Below are positions 1 to 6,592 of a stretch of DNA of 17,025 nt, piece after piece. The notes under the pieces are model-generated. The model saw only the letters and a program-made list of their open reading frames with translations, was not told where the DNA came from and searched no databases. Each line of letters opens with the position of its first letter. The stretch's first letter is position 1. The position numbers were made by a program, and so were the translations under genes. This DNA comes from CAZADA01 sp964524065 (lineage in GTDB: Bacteria; Pseudomonadota; Alphaproteobacteria; Caulobacterales; Maricaulaceae), in the NCBI GenBank assembly GCA_964524065.1, contig CAZGCB010000058.1, forward strand, positions 1 to 17,025, written 5' to 3'.

Positions 1-102
1 CGGCCCGCTGACCAACAGCGAGCCGAAAATAATCAACGGCCAGCCAAAGGCTTGCCCCGCCTCCTTGCCCGTCAGCCTCGATTTTTTGTCATCATCCGCC
101 AT
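1..102 (-). CDS. N-terminal part of a small membrane protein (partial)
   Basis: This is the first 34 codons of a minus-strand gene that leaves the window at its left edge. The start codon is the ATG at 102, with a purine-rich GGCGGGGG stretch a few bases upstream as a possible ribosome binding site. The visible protein opens with a charged, soluble-looking segment (MADDDKKSRLTGKEAGQAFG) and then enters a hydrophobic run (WPLIIFGSLLVSG), which looks like the start of a transmembrane helix. The reading frame stays open to the edge. It diverges from the PagL-like gene, with about 140 bases between the two starts, and that gap holds a perfect 20-bp palindrome. I do not recognise the family, and too little is visible to assign a function. 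Confidence 0.5.
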   Translation of the reverse strand, partial: MADDDKKSRLTGKEAGQAFGWPLIIFGSLLVSGP

Positions 103-124
103 GCGGGCCCCCGCCGCCCTGTGT

Positions 125-144
125 GCCGCAGGCTAGCCTGCGGC
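125..144. promoter_or_regulatory. Perfect 20-bp palindrome between two divergent genes
   Basis: GCCGCAGGCTAGCCTGCGGC reads the same on both strands without a mismatch. It lies 22 bases from the minus-strand start at 102 and 99 bases from the PagL-like start at 244. As DNA it could be an operator for a dimeric regulator acting on both genes. As RNA it could fold into an 8-bp stem with a CTAG loop, but no T-run follows on either strand, which argues against an intrinsic terminator. The regulator is unknown. Confidence 0.4.
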
Positions 145-243
145 CGGTCTGTGCACAACGCGCGGGCCGCTTGCTCGCGATTGGTTAACGTGTTGCTGGC
201 CATAACAGCCGCCATCCAAACGCGGGCCAGCGGGAGCGAAATC

Positions 244-885
244 ATGGGCGCAAGGCGAGGCGCGAGATTAGCATGGCGCAGCGTCCTGGCGGCGCTGCTG
301 CTCGCCCTGGCCGGCAGCGCGGGCGCGGCGGCGGAGCACATGCCCATCGCCCAGCGCCTTGGCGTATCGGAGCTGCGCATGGGCCTCTACGCCCATGATG
401 TTCCCGTGTTCAATGAGGGCGCGGGCGGCGTGGAGGCCGGCGCCAATCTGGCGGTGGAGGCCGTGTTCCAGAGCCCGGGCGTGCTACGCTGGCTCCTCGC
501 GCCGCGGCCTTTCGCGCAGTTTTCGATGAACACGGCGGGCGAAACCAATTTCGGCGGCGTGGGCTTGGCCTGGACGACGCCGCGCTGGCGTGATCGCATT
601 TTCGGCGAGTTTGGCCTCGGCTATGTGCTGCATGACGGCGTGACGGAGTTGCCGAGCTTGCGGTCCAGTCCGGACCGTCAGCGTCTGGCGGAGCAGCGGG
701 TGATTTTTGGCTCGCGGGATCTGTTTCGCACGACGTTCGCTGTGGGCGCCGAACTCAGCCCGCACTGGGACGCCGCGTTGGTGTTCGAACATTTGTCCCA
801 CGGTCAGATCCTCCATGTGGGCAAAAATGAAGGCCTCGATAATTTCGGCCTGCGCGTGTCCTATCGGCCCGCCCCCGAATCCTGA
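244..885 (+). CDS. PagL-like lipid A 3-O-deacylase (acyloxyacyl hydrolase family)
   Basis: The 213-residue product is an outer-membrane beta-barrel enzyme family that removes the 3-O-linked acyl chain from lipid A. Residues 1-30 form a signal peptide: basic start, hydrophobic core (SVLAALLLALAG), and Ala-rich cleavage region. The C-terminal third carries the family signature FEHLSHGQIL followed by NEGLDNFGLRVSY. In known PagL the catalytic residues are a His and Ser two apart and a Glu about twelve residues later. Here H183, S185 and E196 fit that pattern. The open frame extends back to 52, but the ATG at 244 is preferred because GGGAG sits seven bases upstream and the signal peptide begins there; upstream sequence overlaps the divergent gene. 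It is read in the same direction as purA but has its own leader and probably its own terminator. Substrate specificity cannot be read from the sequence. Confidence 0.8.
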   Translation: MGARRGARLAWRSVLAALLLALAGSAGAAAEHMPIAQRLGVSELRMGLYAHDVPVFNEGAGGVEAGANLAVEAVFQSPGVLRWLLAPRPFAQFSMNTAGETNFGGVGLAWTTPRWRDRIFGEFGLGYVLHDGVTELPSLRSSPDRQRLAEQRVIFGSRDLFRTTFAVGAELSPHWDAALVFEHLSHGQILHVGKNEGLDNFGLRVSYRPAPES

Positions 886-941
886 CTGTCCGTCTAAGGC
901 GCATTTCCCCTCCTGGATGTGACGCGGTAAGGTGCCCCCGC

Positions 942-961
942 CGCGCCGTCAGGCGCGTTTT
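942..961 (+). terminator. Probable intrinsic terminator in front of purA
   Basis: CGCGCC (942-947), a GTCA loop, GGCGCG (952-957) and then TTTT form a short perfect GC-rich hairpin with a T-run. It probably ends the transcript of the PagL-like gene. Because it lies only six bases before the purA ribosome binding site GGAGGTGA (968-975), it could alternatively act in the purA leader if the purA promoter is upstream of it. Confidence 0.45.
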
Positions 962-978
962 GTGTGCGGAGGTGAGCG

Positions 979-2271
979 ATGAGCAGCGTCGCGGTGGTGG
1001 GCGTCCAATGGGGCGATGAAGGCAAGGGCAAAATCGTCGACTGGCTCTCTCACCGCGCGGATGTCGTGGCGCGTTTCCAGGGCGGGCACAATGCGGGCCA
1101 TACGCTCGTCATCGACGGCCAGGTGTTCAAACTCTCGCTGTTGCCCTCCGGGGTGGTGCGCGGCGGCAAGCTGTCCGTCATCGGCAATGGCGTGGTGGTG
1201 GACCCCTGGGCGCTGGTGCGCGAAATCGATGAGATCACCGCCCAGGGTGTGGAGATTACGCCGCAAACCCTCGCCATCGCCGAGAATGCAGCGCTGATTT
1301 TGCCCTTGCACGGCGAGCTGGACGCCCATCGTGAGGAGGCCGCCGGCGCCTCCAAAATCGGCACGACGCGGCGAGGCATCGGCCCCGCTTACGAAGACAA
1401 AGTCGGCCGGCGTGCGGTGCGTATGGTCGACCTTGCCGATCAGGATGCACTCGCGGCCCGAGTGCGGCGCCTCCTGGTGCACCACAATGCGTTGCGTCGA
1501 GGCTATGGGGTGCCCGAACTCACAGCGCAGGAAGTGATCGAACCCTTAGGGGAGATTGCGCCGCGCTTGACGCCCTTCGCGGCGCCGGTGTGGCGGTTGT
1601 TGGATCAGCAGCGGCGCGCGGGTGCGCGCATTCTGTTTGAGGGCGCCCAGGGCGCTTTGCTGGATGTCGATCACGGGACGTACCCCTTCGTCACCTCCTC
1701 CAACACTATGGCCGGTCAGGCCGCCGCCGGAACCGGCATGGGACCGCGCGCCATCTCCTATGTGCTGGGCTTGGTGAAGGCCTACACCACCCGCGTTGGC
1801 GCCGGCCCATTTCCGACCGAACAGGACAACGCCATCGGCCAACAACTGGGCGAACGCGGCGCTGAGTTCGGCACCGTCACCGGGCGCTCGCGCCGCTGCG
1901 GCTGGTTTGATGCGGTGCTGGTGCGTCAGGCCATCACCGTGGGCGGTGTGGACGGCATCGCGCTCACGAAGCTGGACGTGCTGGACGGCTTTGCGGAGCT
2001 GAAGGTGTGCATCGGCTATCGCCTGAACGGCAAGCCACTGGACCGCTTGCCGGCGCGGGTGGCGGACATGCGCGCGGTGGAGCCTGTGTATGAGACGCTG
2101 GAGGGCTGGTCCGGCTCCACCCGTGGCGCGCGCTCCTGGGCGGAGTTGCCGGCTCAAGCGGTGAAATATGTGCGCCGCATTGAGGAGTTGGTGGGCGCAC
2201 CGGTGGCGCTGTTGTCCACTTCACCGGAGCGCGAGGACGTCATCTTGATGCGCGATCCGTTTGAGGGTTAG
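979..2271 (+). CDS. purA: Adenylosuccinate synthetase
   Basis: PurA joins IMP and aspartate using GTP to make adenylosuccinate, the first committed step from IMP to AMP in the cytoplasm. The 430-residue product has the usual family length. The N-terminal GTP-binding and catalytic loop GVQWGDEGKGKIVDWL is at residues 8-23, with catalytic D13, and GGHNAGHTLV at 35-44 carries the second catalytic residue H41. Further family blocks are GIGPAYEDKVGRR, FEGAQGALLDVDHGTYPFVT, KAYTTRVGAGPFPTE, the Arg-rich TGRSRRCGWFDAV and the guanine-contacting LTKLDVLD. A strong GGAGGTGA lies four bases before the ATG. The last 40 or so codons reappear as a decayed copy at 3043-3136, so the present 3' end may have been acquired or duplicated by recombination. 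The enzyme itself looks intact and functional. Confidence 0.97.
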   Translation: MSSVAVVGVQWGDEGKGKIVDWLSHRADVVARFQGGHNAGHTLVIDGQVFKLSLLPSGVVRGGKLSVIGNGVVVDPWALVREIDEITAQGVEITPQTLAIAENAALILPLHGELDAHREEAAGASKIGTTRRGIGPAYEDKVGRRAVRMVDLADQDALAARVRRLLVHHNALRRGYGVPELTAQEVIEPLGEIAPRLTPFAAPVWRLLDQQRRAGARILFEGAQGALLDVDHGTYPFVTSSNTMAGQAAAGTGMGPRAISYVLGLVKAYTTRVGAGPFPTEQDNAIGQQLGERGAEFGTVTGRSRRCGWFDAVLVRQAITVGGVDGIALTKLDVLDGFAELKVCIGYRLNGKPLDRLPARVADMRAVEPVYETLEGWSGSTRGARSWAELPAQAVKYVRRIEELVGAPVALLSTSPEREDVILMRDPFEG

Positions 2272-2322
2272 CATCGGAAACGCGGTTGCGCGTCTTCCAA
2301 CACCGCGCGGGTCGGATGAAAC

Positions 2323-2350
2323 GTTGGCGTCAAAGCATGTTGGCGTCAAA
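2323..2350 (+). repeat. Two 12-bp direct repeats in the leader of the Cys-rich gene
   Basis: GTTGGCGTCAAA occurs at 2323-2334 and again at 2339-2350, so the repeat period is 16 bases. The second copy ends just before the purine-rich AGGGGGTGGG that precedes the ATG at 2363. The pair may be a regulator binding site or a small slippage duplication. Nothing in the sequence decides between these. Confidence 0.5.
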
Positions 2351-2362
2351 AGGGGGTGGGCT

Positions 2363-3034
2363 ATGAAGCGTCAGATGTTGCTCTTGATAGGCGTAATCTG
2401 CGCCGCTTTGGGCACGGCGTTTGCTGGCGGCCCAGGGTTTGCGCAAGAGGCTGCGGCCGAGGCCGATCCGGCCGCGAACCTTGAGTATGCGTGCGGGTGA
2501 TATAACAGGAATGTCAGCGACGTCTTCGATTGCGCGTGCGTGACGGAGCGCTACCCCGAAGAGGTGGCTGAGCTCCAGCAGAGCAAATTCGACCAGCAGG
2601 TCTCGCACCTGGAGAAAAGCCTCGCGCGCAGCGACAAGAGTTTACAGGCCGCCATTTCAGCCGACCATGCGGCCAACATTGAACGCTTCAGCCGCGATGT
2701 CGAGCGGGCCCAAGAACGGTTGACCACTGTGCTGGACGCCGGCGCATCGAGCATCGCTATCACGGCCGACACCCGTTTCCCCGCCCGTCCCGAGACATGG
2801 ATCCGCTATGGCTGCCGCGATTTCGACCGCGTTGCTGAGGACACCTACGTAACATGCATGGGTGGGCTAACCGCGCCGCACTTAAACGACCCTGAGCCTG
2901 ACGTTTCCGCGGCGCAGGCGCGGTGCGCATGCGTGCGTGAGGAAATGCGTGAGCGGCTATATGAGTTTGCCGACAGCGACAGGCGCATCAATGTGCGTAT
3001 CGTGGCCAGCAGAGCTCACGCGGCCTGCCGCTAA
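2363..3034 (+). pseudogene. Secreted Cys-rich protein gene interrupted by an in-frame TGA
   Basis: An ATG at 2363, preceded by AGGGGGTGGG, opens a frame with a clear signal peptide (MKRQMLLLIGVICAALGTAF, cleavage near AQE). Codon 46 (2498-2500) is TGA. The same frame then stays open for 177 more codons to a TAA at 3032-3034. Sequence on both sides of the stop looks like one protein: LEYACG before it, and YNRNVSDVFDCACVTERY directly after. The second half repeats the theme with IRYGCRDFD and later RCACVREEM, so two related Cys-containing units seem to flank a charged helical middle (about residues 65-125 of the read-through). Eight Cys codons are visible, and a predicted periplasmic location suggests disulfides. 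A restart at GTG 2540 is possible but would lack export. I do not recognise the family. Single nonsense mutation or sequencing error is the simplest reading. Codon choice looks less GC-biased than purA, which fits acquired DNA. Confidence 0.6.
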
Positions 3035-3042
3035 AGGCCGCT

Positions 3043-3136
3043 GCGCAGGCGGTCAAGGAACGCCCCGGTGGCGCTGTTGTTCAGCTCGCCGGAGCGCGAG
3101 GATGTCGTCTTGATGCGCGATCCGTTTGAACGGTAA
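3043..3136 (+). pseudogene. Decayed second copy of the purA 3' end
   Basis: Bases 3061-3136 match purA 2196-2271 at 65 of 76 positions, including a 22-base exact run (purA 2243-2264). In the same frame the copy reads PVALLFSSPEREDVVLMRDPFER and then TAA, against PVALLSTSPEREDVILMRDPFEG and TAG in purA. Just upstream, 3043-3057 encodes AQAVK exactly as purA does at 2152-2166, with every difference in a third codon position. Relative to purA, about 26 bases are missing between these two matching blocks, which breaks the frame. There is no start codon and no upstream purA sequence, so it is a remnant and not a gene. The synonymous pattern of the differences shows the copy was once part of a working purA. 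Confidence 0.85.
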
Positions 3137-3151
3137 GGGGGTATTAAGGGG

Positions 3152-3535
3152 ATGCAAACGTCAGGACACGCGCCGCCTTCGCCGCGCACGGTCGTGGAGA
3201 GGTGGGTCGAGCGGTTCAACGCGGGCGATGTCGATGGGCTCGCGGCGCTGTATCATGAGGACGCGACCAATCATCAGATCGTCACCGACCCCGTTGTCGG
3301 TAAAGCACCCATTCGCGCCATGTTCGCGCGCGAGTTCGCGCAGGCGGACATGACTTGCGTCATTGAAGCGCTTCACGAGGCGCGTGACGGTGAAGTGGTC
3401 GCGCTGGAATGGAGCGATCCCAAGGGCCTGCGGGGCTGTGGGTTTTTCAGCGTGCGTGACGGGCTGATTGCATTCCAGCGCGGCTATTTCGACCAGCTCA
3501 GCTTTTTGAAGCAAGAAGGCTTGCCGCTTGAGTAG
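3152..3535 (+). CDS. SnoaL-like / NTF2-fold protein
   Basis: The 127-residue product matches the SnoaL-like branch of the NTF2 superfamily, small cone-shaped alpha+beta proteins that include isomerases, hydrolases and ligand binders. Typical features are the N-terminal helix VVERWVERFNAGDVDGLAALYHEDATNH (residues about 14-41), the following PVVGKAPIRAMFAREF helix, and C-terminal strands ending GCGFFSVRDGLIAFQRGYFD. The ATG at 3152 is preferred because AAGGGGG ends about ten bases upstream; AAGGGG also directly touches the ATG. No signal peptide is present, so it should be cytoplasmic. It begins only 15 bases after the decayed purA tail and converges on rpoH. The fold assignment is fairly secure; the reaction, if any, is unknown. 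Confidence 0.75.
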   Translation: MQTSGHAPPSPRTVVERWVERFNAGDVDGLAALYHEDATNHQIVTDPVVGKAPIRAMFAREFAQADMTCVIEALHEARDGEVVALEWSDPKGLRGCGFFSVRDGLIAFQRGYFDQLSFLKQEGLPLE

Positions 3536-3561
3536 ACGCGGCATCGTCCGCGGGCGCCGGT

Positions 3562-3592
3562 AAAGAAAAAGGTCCGACACAAAGCCGGACCT
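3562..3592 (-). terminator. Intrinsic terminator of rpoH
   Basis: AGGTCCG and CGGACCT form a perfect 7-bp stem (3570-3576 with 3586-3592) around a nine-base loop. Read on the minus strand, the stem is followed by TTTTTCTTTA, a proper T-run. It lies 33 bases beyond the rpoH stop codon. In the plus direction there is no comparable T-run, so termination of the SnoaL-like transcript here would be weaker. Confidence 0.8.
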
Positions 3593-3624
3593 CTTCAAGA
3601 CGCCTGAAGCCAGGGGCGCAGTGG

Positions 3625-4518
3625 TTACACGGCGCTCGCCAGGCCTTGCTCCACCGCGGCGGCTTTCATGGCCTTTTGCAGTTTCTCGAAGGCGCGCACC
3701 TCGATCTGACGTACCCGCTCGCGGCTGACGCCATAGACCTTGGACAGCTCCTCCAAGGTCTTCGGCTCCTCCGACAGACGCCGCTCGGTGAGGATGTGCT
3801 GCTCGCGCTCGTTCAGCCCGCCCATGGCGTGCTGCAGCAATTCCATGCGGGCGGAGAATTCTTCCCGTTCCGCAACGCCTTCTTCTTGATCCTCGGCATT
3901 GTCGTCGACGAGCCAGTCCTGCCATTCGGACTCCGACTCGGCGCGTAAAGGCGCATTCAGCGAGGCGTCCGGACCCGACAAGCGCCGGTTCATCTGCACC
4001 ACCTCATCTTCGGTCACATCGAGCTTGGTGGCGATTTTCTGTACGTTTTCCGGCGAGAGATCCCCGTCCTCAATGGCCTGCATCTGGCCTTTGAGACGAC
4101 GCAGATTGAAGAACAGTTTTTTCTGCGCGGCGGTCGTGCCCATTTTCACCAGCGACCAGGAGCGCAGAATGTACTCCTGGATCGCCGCGCGGATCCACCA
4201 CATGGCGTAGGTCGCCAGGCGAAAGCCGCGATCGGGATCGAACTTTTTGACCGCCTGCATGAGGCCGACATTGCCTTCAGAAATGACCTCCCCGATGGGC
4301 AAGCCATAGCCGCGATAGCCCATGGCGATTTTCGCCACCAGACGCAGATGGCTGGTCACCAGTTTATGGGCAGATTCAGAATCGCCATGCTCCACCCACG
4401 CCTTGGCGAGCATGAATTCCTCATCCTTCGCCAGCATGGGGAAGCGGCGGATCTCCGCCAAATACCGTGACAGACCGCCCTCGGGGGTCACGCTCAAAGC
4501 CATTGCGTTGCCACTCAT
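3625..4518 (-). CDS. rpoH: RNA polymerase heat-shock sigma factor (sigma-32)
   Basis: RpoH directs RNA polymerase to heat-shock promoters. The 297-residue product has sigma-70 region 1.2/2 from about residue 16, the core-binding and -10 recognition block ending ATYAMWWIRAAIQEYILRSW, and immediately after it the RpoH box QKKLFFNLR (132-140), which is diagnostic for sigma-32 and absent from housekeeping sigma factors. Region 4.2 with the -35 recognition helix is LEELSKVYGVSRERVRQIEV near 253-272. The frame extends further upstream, but AGGAGG (4525-4530) sits six bases before the ATG at 4518, while the adjacent ATG at 4521 would be too close. A long leader of about 400 bases precedes it. In many alphaproteobacteria, as I recall, rluD and rpoH are neighbours; here other genes lie between them. 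Confidence 0.95.
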   Translation of the reverse strand: MSGNAMALSVTPEGGLSRYLAEIRRFPMLAKDEEFMLAKAWVEHGDSESAHKLVTSHLRLVAKIAMGYRGYGLPIGEVISEGNVGLMQAVKKFDPDRGFRLATYAMWWIRAAIQEYILRSWSLVKMGTTAAQKKLFFNLRRLKGQMQAIEDGDLSPENVQKIATKLDVTEDEVVQMNRRLSGPDASLNAPLRAESESEWQDWLVDDNAEDQEEGVAEREEFSARMELLQHAMGGLNEREQHILTERRLSEEPKTLEELSKVYGVSRERVRQIEVRAFEKLQKAMKAAAVEQGLASAV

Positions 4519-4913
4519 CATCACCCTCCTGGGCACGAACGCGGCGATTTCGCCCGCGTGCGCACCGCGCCGCTTGCGCCCGCTCCGCCCCCCTTGCCAA
4601 GGGCCGCGGTCCGGCACAGCGTCTGTTCAACACGCCTTCCACGGGTTTTCGCGTGGATCCCACAATCGGCGTATGTGTTGTGTGTATAATTAAGCGCTCA
4701 GTGTGACGACGAAAGGGCCTCGCGTCCGCCTCACGCGGATGTGTTGCGATGGGAACTCTCCACGTGCGAGCACCTTTGCTTGACACGCCGTCTCCAAAGT
4801 CGCGTTGCGTCACGCTGACCATTCCACATGCCGGCGCAAAAATCCCGTTAACAATTGGCAATCTCGCGGCGGACGCGCGCTGAGCGCGCCTGTCGGCGGG
4901 GTGGGGGCGCGCC
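4519..4913. other. Long gene-free stretch upstream of rpoH
   Basis: No convincing gene was seen in these 395 bases. They form the leader and promoter region of minus-strand rpoH and the 3' flank of the Tat-signal gene. Visible structure includes a 6-bp hairpin TCCACG/CGTGGA (4638-4657), an AT-rich patch around 4681-4692 that could contain the rpoH -10 element on the minus strand, a TTGACA on the plus strand at 4780-4785 without a matching -10, and a perfect GCGCGC/GCGCGC hairpin (4875-4889) just past the stop codon at 4914. None of these can be assigned firmly. Confidence 0.4.
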
Positions 4914-5099
4914 TTACTCCAGAATGATGAGAAACCCATCGGCGTCATAGGTGTAAGCGGGCGCGGCCGGATGGCGCGGGCCAAGGTCCGCCAGCGGCGT
5001 GTCGTTCGGGCGACGGAGGAAGGCGAGCGCGCCCGCGCCGAGCCCGGTCGCGGCCGCGCCGGCTGTCAGGGCGAGGCTTTGACGGCGCGTCAGCCTCAT
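4914..5099 (-). CDS. 61-residue Tat-signal protein coupled to the GMC oxidoreductase
   Basis: The start codon ATG (5099) overlaps the TGA of the GMC gene as ATGA, so translation is probably coupled. The protein opens with a twin-arginine motif, LTRRQSLAL, followed by a hydrophobic Ala/Gly-rich segment to about residue 28 (GAGALAFL). The rest is only about 33 residues, ending AYTYDADGFLIILE. Known membrane-bound GMC dehydrogenases are exported with a separate small Tat-signal subunit (the gluconate/fructose dehydrogenase subunit 3 family), but those are much longer, roughly 150-200 residues. This one may be a miniature or unrelated partner, perhaps an anchor or export escort. No family is recognised. 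A longer frame upstream (to 5246) lies inside the GMC gene and is rejected. Confidence 0.65.
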   Translation of the reverse strand: MRLTRRQSLALTAGAAATGLGAGALAFLRRPNDTPLADLGPRHPAAPAYTYDADGFLIILE

Positions 5100-6472
5100 A
5101 GCGGGTGCTCCATCATCAGGTCGGCCGTGCGCAGCGCCAGGGCCGCGATTGTCAAGGTGGGGTTGGCCGCGCCGCCTGTGGGGAACAGGGACGAGCCGCC
5201 CACATACAGGTTGGCGTAGCCATGCACGCGCCCAGCGCCGTCGCACACCGAATCCTGGCGGCTGATCCCCATGCGCGTCGTGCCCATGGTGTGCCCGCCG
5301 CCATTCAATTGGCGCGTCAGCTTTTCACTGTCGAGCCGCAACGTCCCCAGTCCGCGGCGGGCCAACTCCACGCCGATCTCGTGGGCCGTATCCATCACGG
5401 CGTGGAAGTCCGCGGCGTCCACCAGGCACCGGGTCTCCAGCTCATAGAGGCCGGCGGCATTGCGACTGCCGACGAGGCGTGCGGCGTTTTGCGGCTGCGG
5501 ACGCATCTCCGCGCGAATGTTCAGCGGCACGCGCACAGGAAACGGCGCGTTTGGCGGCGTGGTCGTCTTCGCCACACGCACCATGGGTTCCAGCGCCACC
5601 GCCATGCGGTTCTTCTCCCGCCGGATGGCGTCTGGCAGGCACAGCGCGGACACGCCGTCGGTCACGGATAAACGGTTCGCGAAATCCTGGGATAACAGCG
5701 CTTCGCCCGCAGCGTTATAGTGCGGGTGTTCCATCAGATATTTGCCGACTAAACCGCTTTCATCGCCGACGGGGGGGCCGCTATCGCTGGGCTGCAGCAG
5801 CAGCTGCGCGTTGCCCAGGCCGCCGCAACACAGCATGACCCGCTTGGCGCTGACATCCACGGTTTCAGCCTGTTGGCGATACGACATGAAGGTCAGTTGC
5901 GTGATGCGGCTGCGCTCTGCGTTCGCCGACAAGCGGCTGAGATTGATGTCGTTGATGACGAAGAGGTTGTCCCTCGCCCTGACGATGTCTCGCAGGCCGC
6001 GATGGTCCAGCGGTTCACGCGCCGCATAGGGACGCTGCAGCAGGGTCGGGCTAAGATCCGTATTCTGATCCGCGAGCCCCATATCGACCTTCAGCGGCTG
6101 CGCCGCGGCGACATAGTACGGATCCAGGGTCGCCTTACCGAAGGGCCATGCGCTGGGGCGTATCGGAAGGCTCTCGAAATCGAGCGCGTCGAGTGTGCGA
6201 CACCAGCCACGCCATCGGCGCGCCGTGCCGCCGAAGGCGCGCACCCAATGCGCAGCCCAATAATCATTGGCGTAATGCCCGAAATCATAGGTTTTTGTGA
6301 GAGCGAAGGCCTTGTCCGTCTCGTCCATGCCTTCGCCGCCGCTGATGACGAGAACTTTGGCGCGCTGCGCCATATGCTGGGCGGCGAGGACGCCGGCGAT
6401 CCCGGCGCCGATGATGATGACATCGACAGTGTCCACGATCTCAGCGAGGCGAGAGTGTGAGATGATGCCCAT
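5096..6472 (-). CDS. GMC-family FAD-dependent oxidoreductase
   Basis: GMC oxidoreductases use FAD to oxidise alcohols or sugars. The 458-residue product has the dinucleotide-binding DVIIIGAGIAG at residues 17-27, followed by the ISGGEG segment, the mid-protein CCGGLGNAQLLL block, and a C-terminal catalytic region GGGHTMGTTRMG with H394 and then AANPTLTIAALALRTAD with N437. The 43-residue gap between His and Asn agrees with the usual catalytic pair spacing in the family. No signal peptide precedes the FAD motif, so by itself the enzyme would be cytoplasmic. The 61-residue Tat protein overlapping its 3' end suggests possible export as a complex. There is no cytochrome gene next to it. Substrate cannot be predicted. 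The ATG at 6472 gives a short natural lead-in to the Rossmann strand; the ribosome site is weak. Confidence 0.85.
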   Translation of the reverse strand: MGIISHSRLAEIVDTVDVIIIGAGIAGVLAAQHMAQRAKVLVISGGEGMDETDKAFALTKTYDFGHYANDYWAAHWVRAFGGTARRWRGWCRTLDALDFESLPIRPSAWPFGKATLDPYYVAAAQPLKVDMGLADQNTDLSPTLLQRPYAAREPLDHRGLRDIVRARDNLFVINDINLSRLSANAERSRITQLTFMSYRQQAETVDVSAKRVMLCCGGLGNAQLLLQPSDSGPPVGDESGLVGKYLMEHPHYNAAGEALLSQDFANRLSVTDGVSALCLPDAIRREKNRMAVALEPMVRVAKTTTPPNAPFPVRVPLNIRAEMRPQPQNAARLVGSRNAAGLYELETRCLVDAADFHAVMDTAHEIGVELARRGLGTLRLDSEKLTRQLNGGGHTMGTTRMGISRQDSVCDGAGRVHGYANLYVGGSSLFPTGGAANPTLTIAALALRTADLMMEHPL

Positions 6473-6502
6473 GGAAAAGCGCCGCCCCTGTGATGGTCCT
6501 TA

Positions 6503-6523
6503 ATGCGGCAGGCTTCGCCGCAT
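6503..6523. other. 7-bp hairpin between the XRE unit and the GMC gene
   Basis: ATGCGGC (6503-6509) and GCCGCAT (6517-6523) form a perfect stem with a seven-base loop. It sits downstream of the XRE gene and about 30 bases upstream of the GMC start, all on the minus strand. No T-run follows, so it is either a weak transcript end or a structure in the GMC leader. Confidence 0.3.
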
Positions 6524-6592
6524 CGCGCCTTAGCGCAATCATAGCGCCCTTAGAAACGCAATCGCGCGTTGCATGTGGGCGATGCGGCGACC

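Noticed and set aside
2498..2530. TGA at codon 46 of the Cys-rich gene read as selenocysteine
   Set aside because: The next 40 bases do not form a stem-loop of the bacterial SECIS kind, and no selenoprotein family fits. A nonsense mutation or sequencing error is simpler.
4373..4384. Adjacent GATTC and GAATC (CcrM-type GANTC methylation sites)
   Set aside because: They lie inside the rpoH coding region and a pair can occur by chance; no enrichment in promoters was evident.
4685..4785. TATAAT (4685-4690) and TTGACA (4780-4785) on the plus strand as a promoter
   Set aside because: They are in the wrong order and about 90 bases apart, neither has a partner at 16-18 bases, and no plus-strand gene follows.
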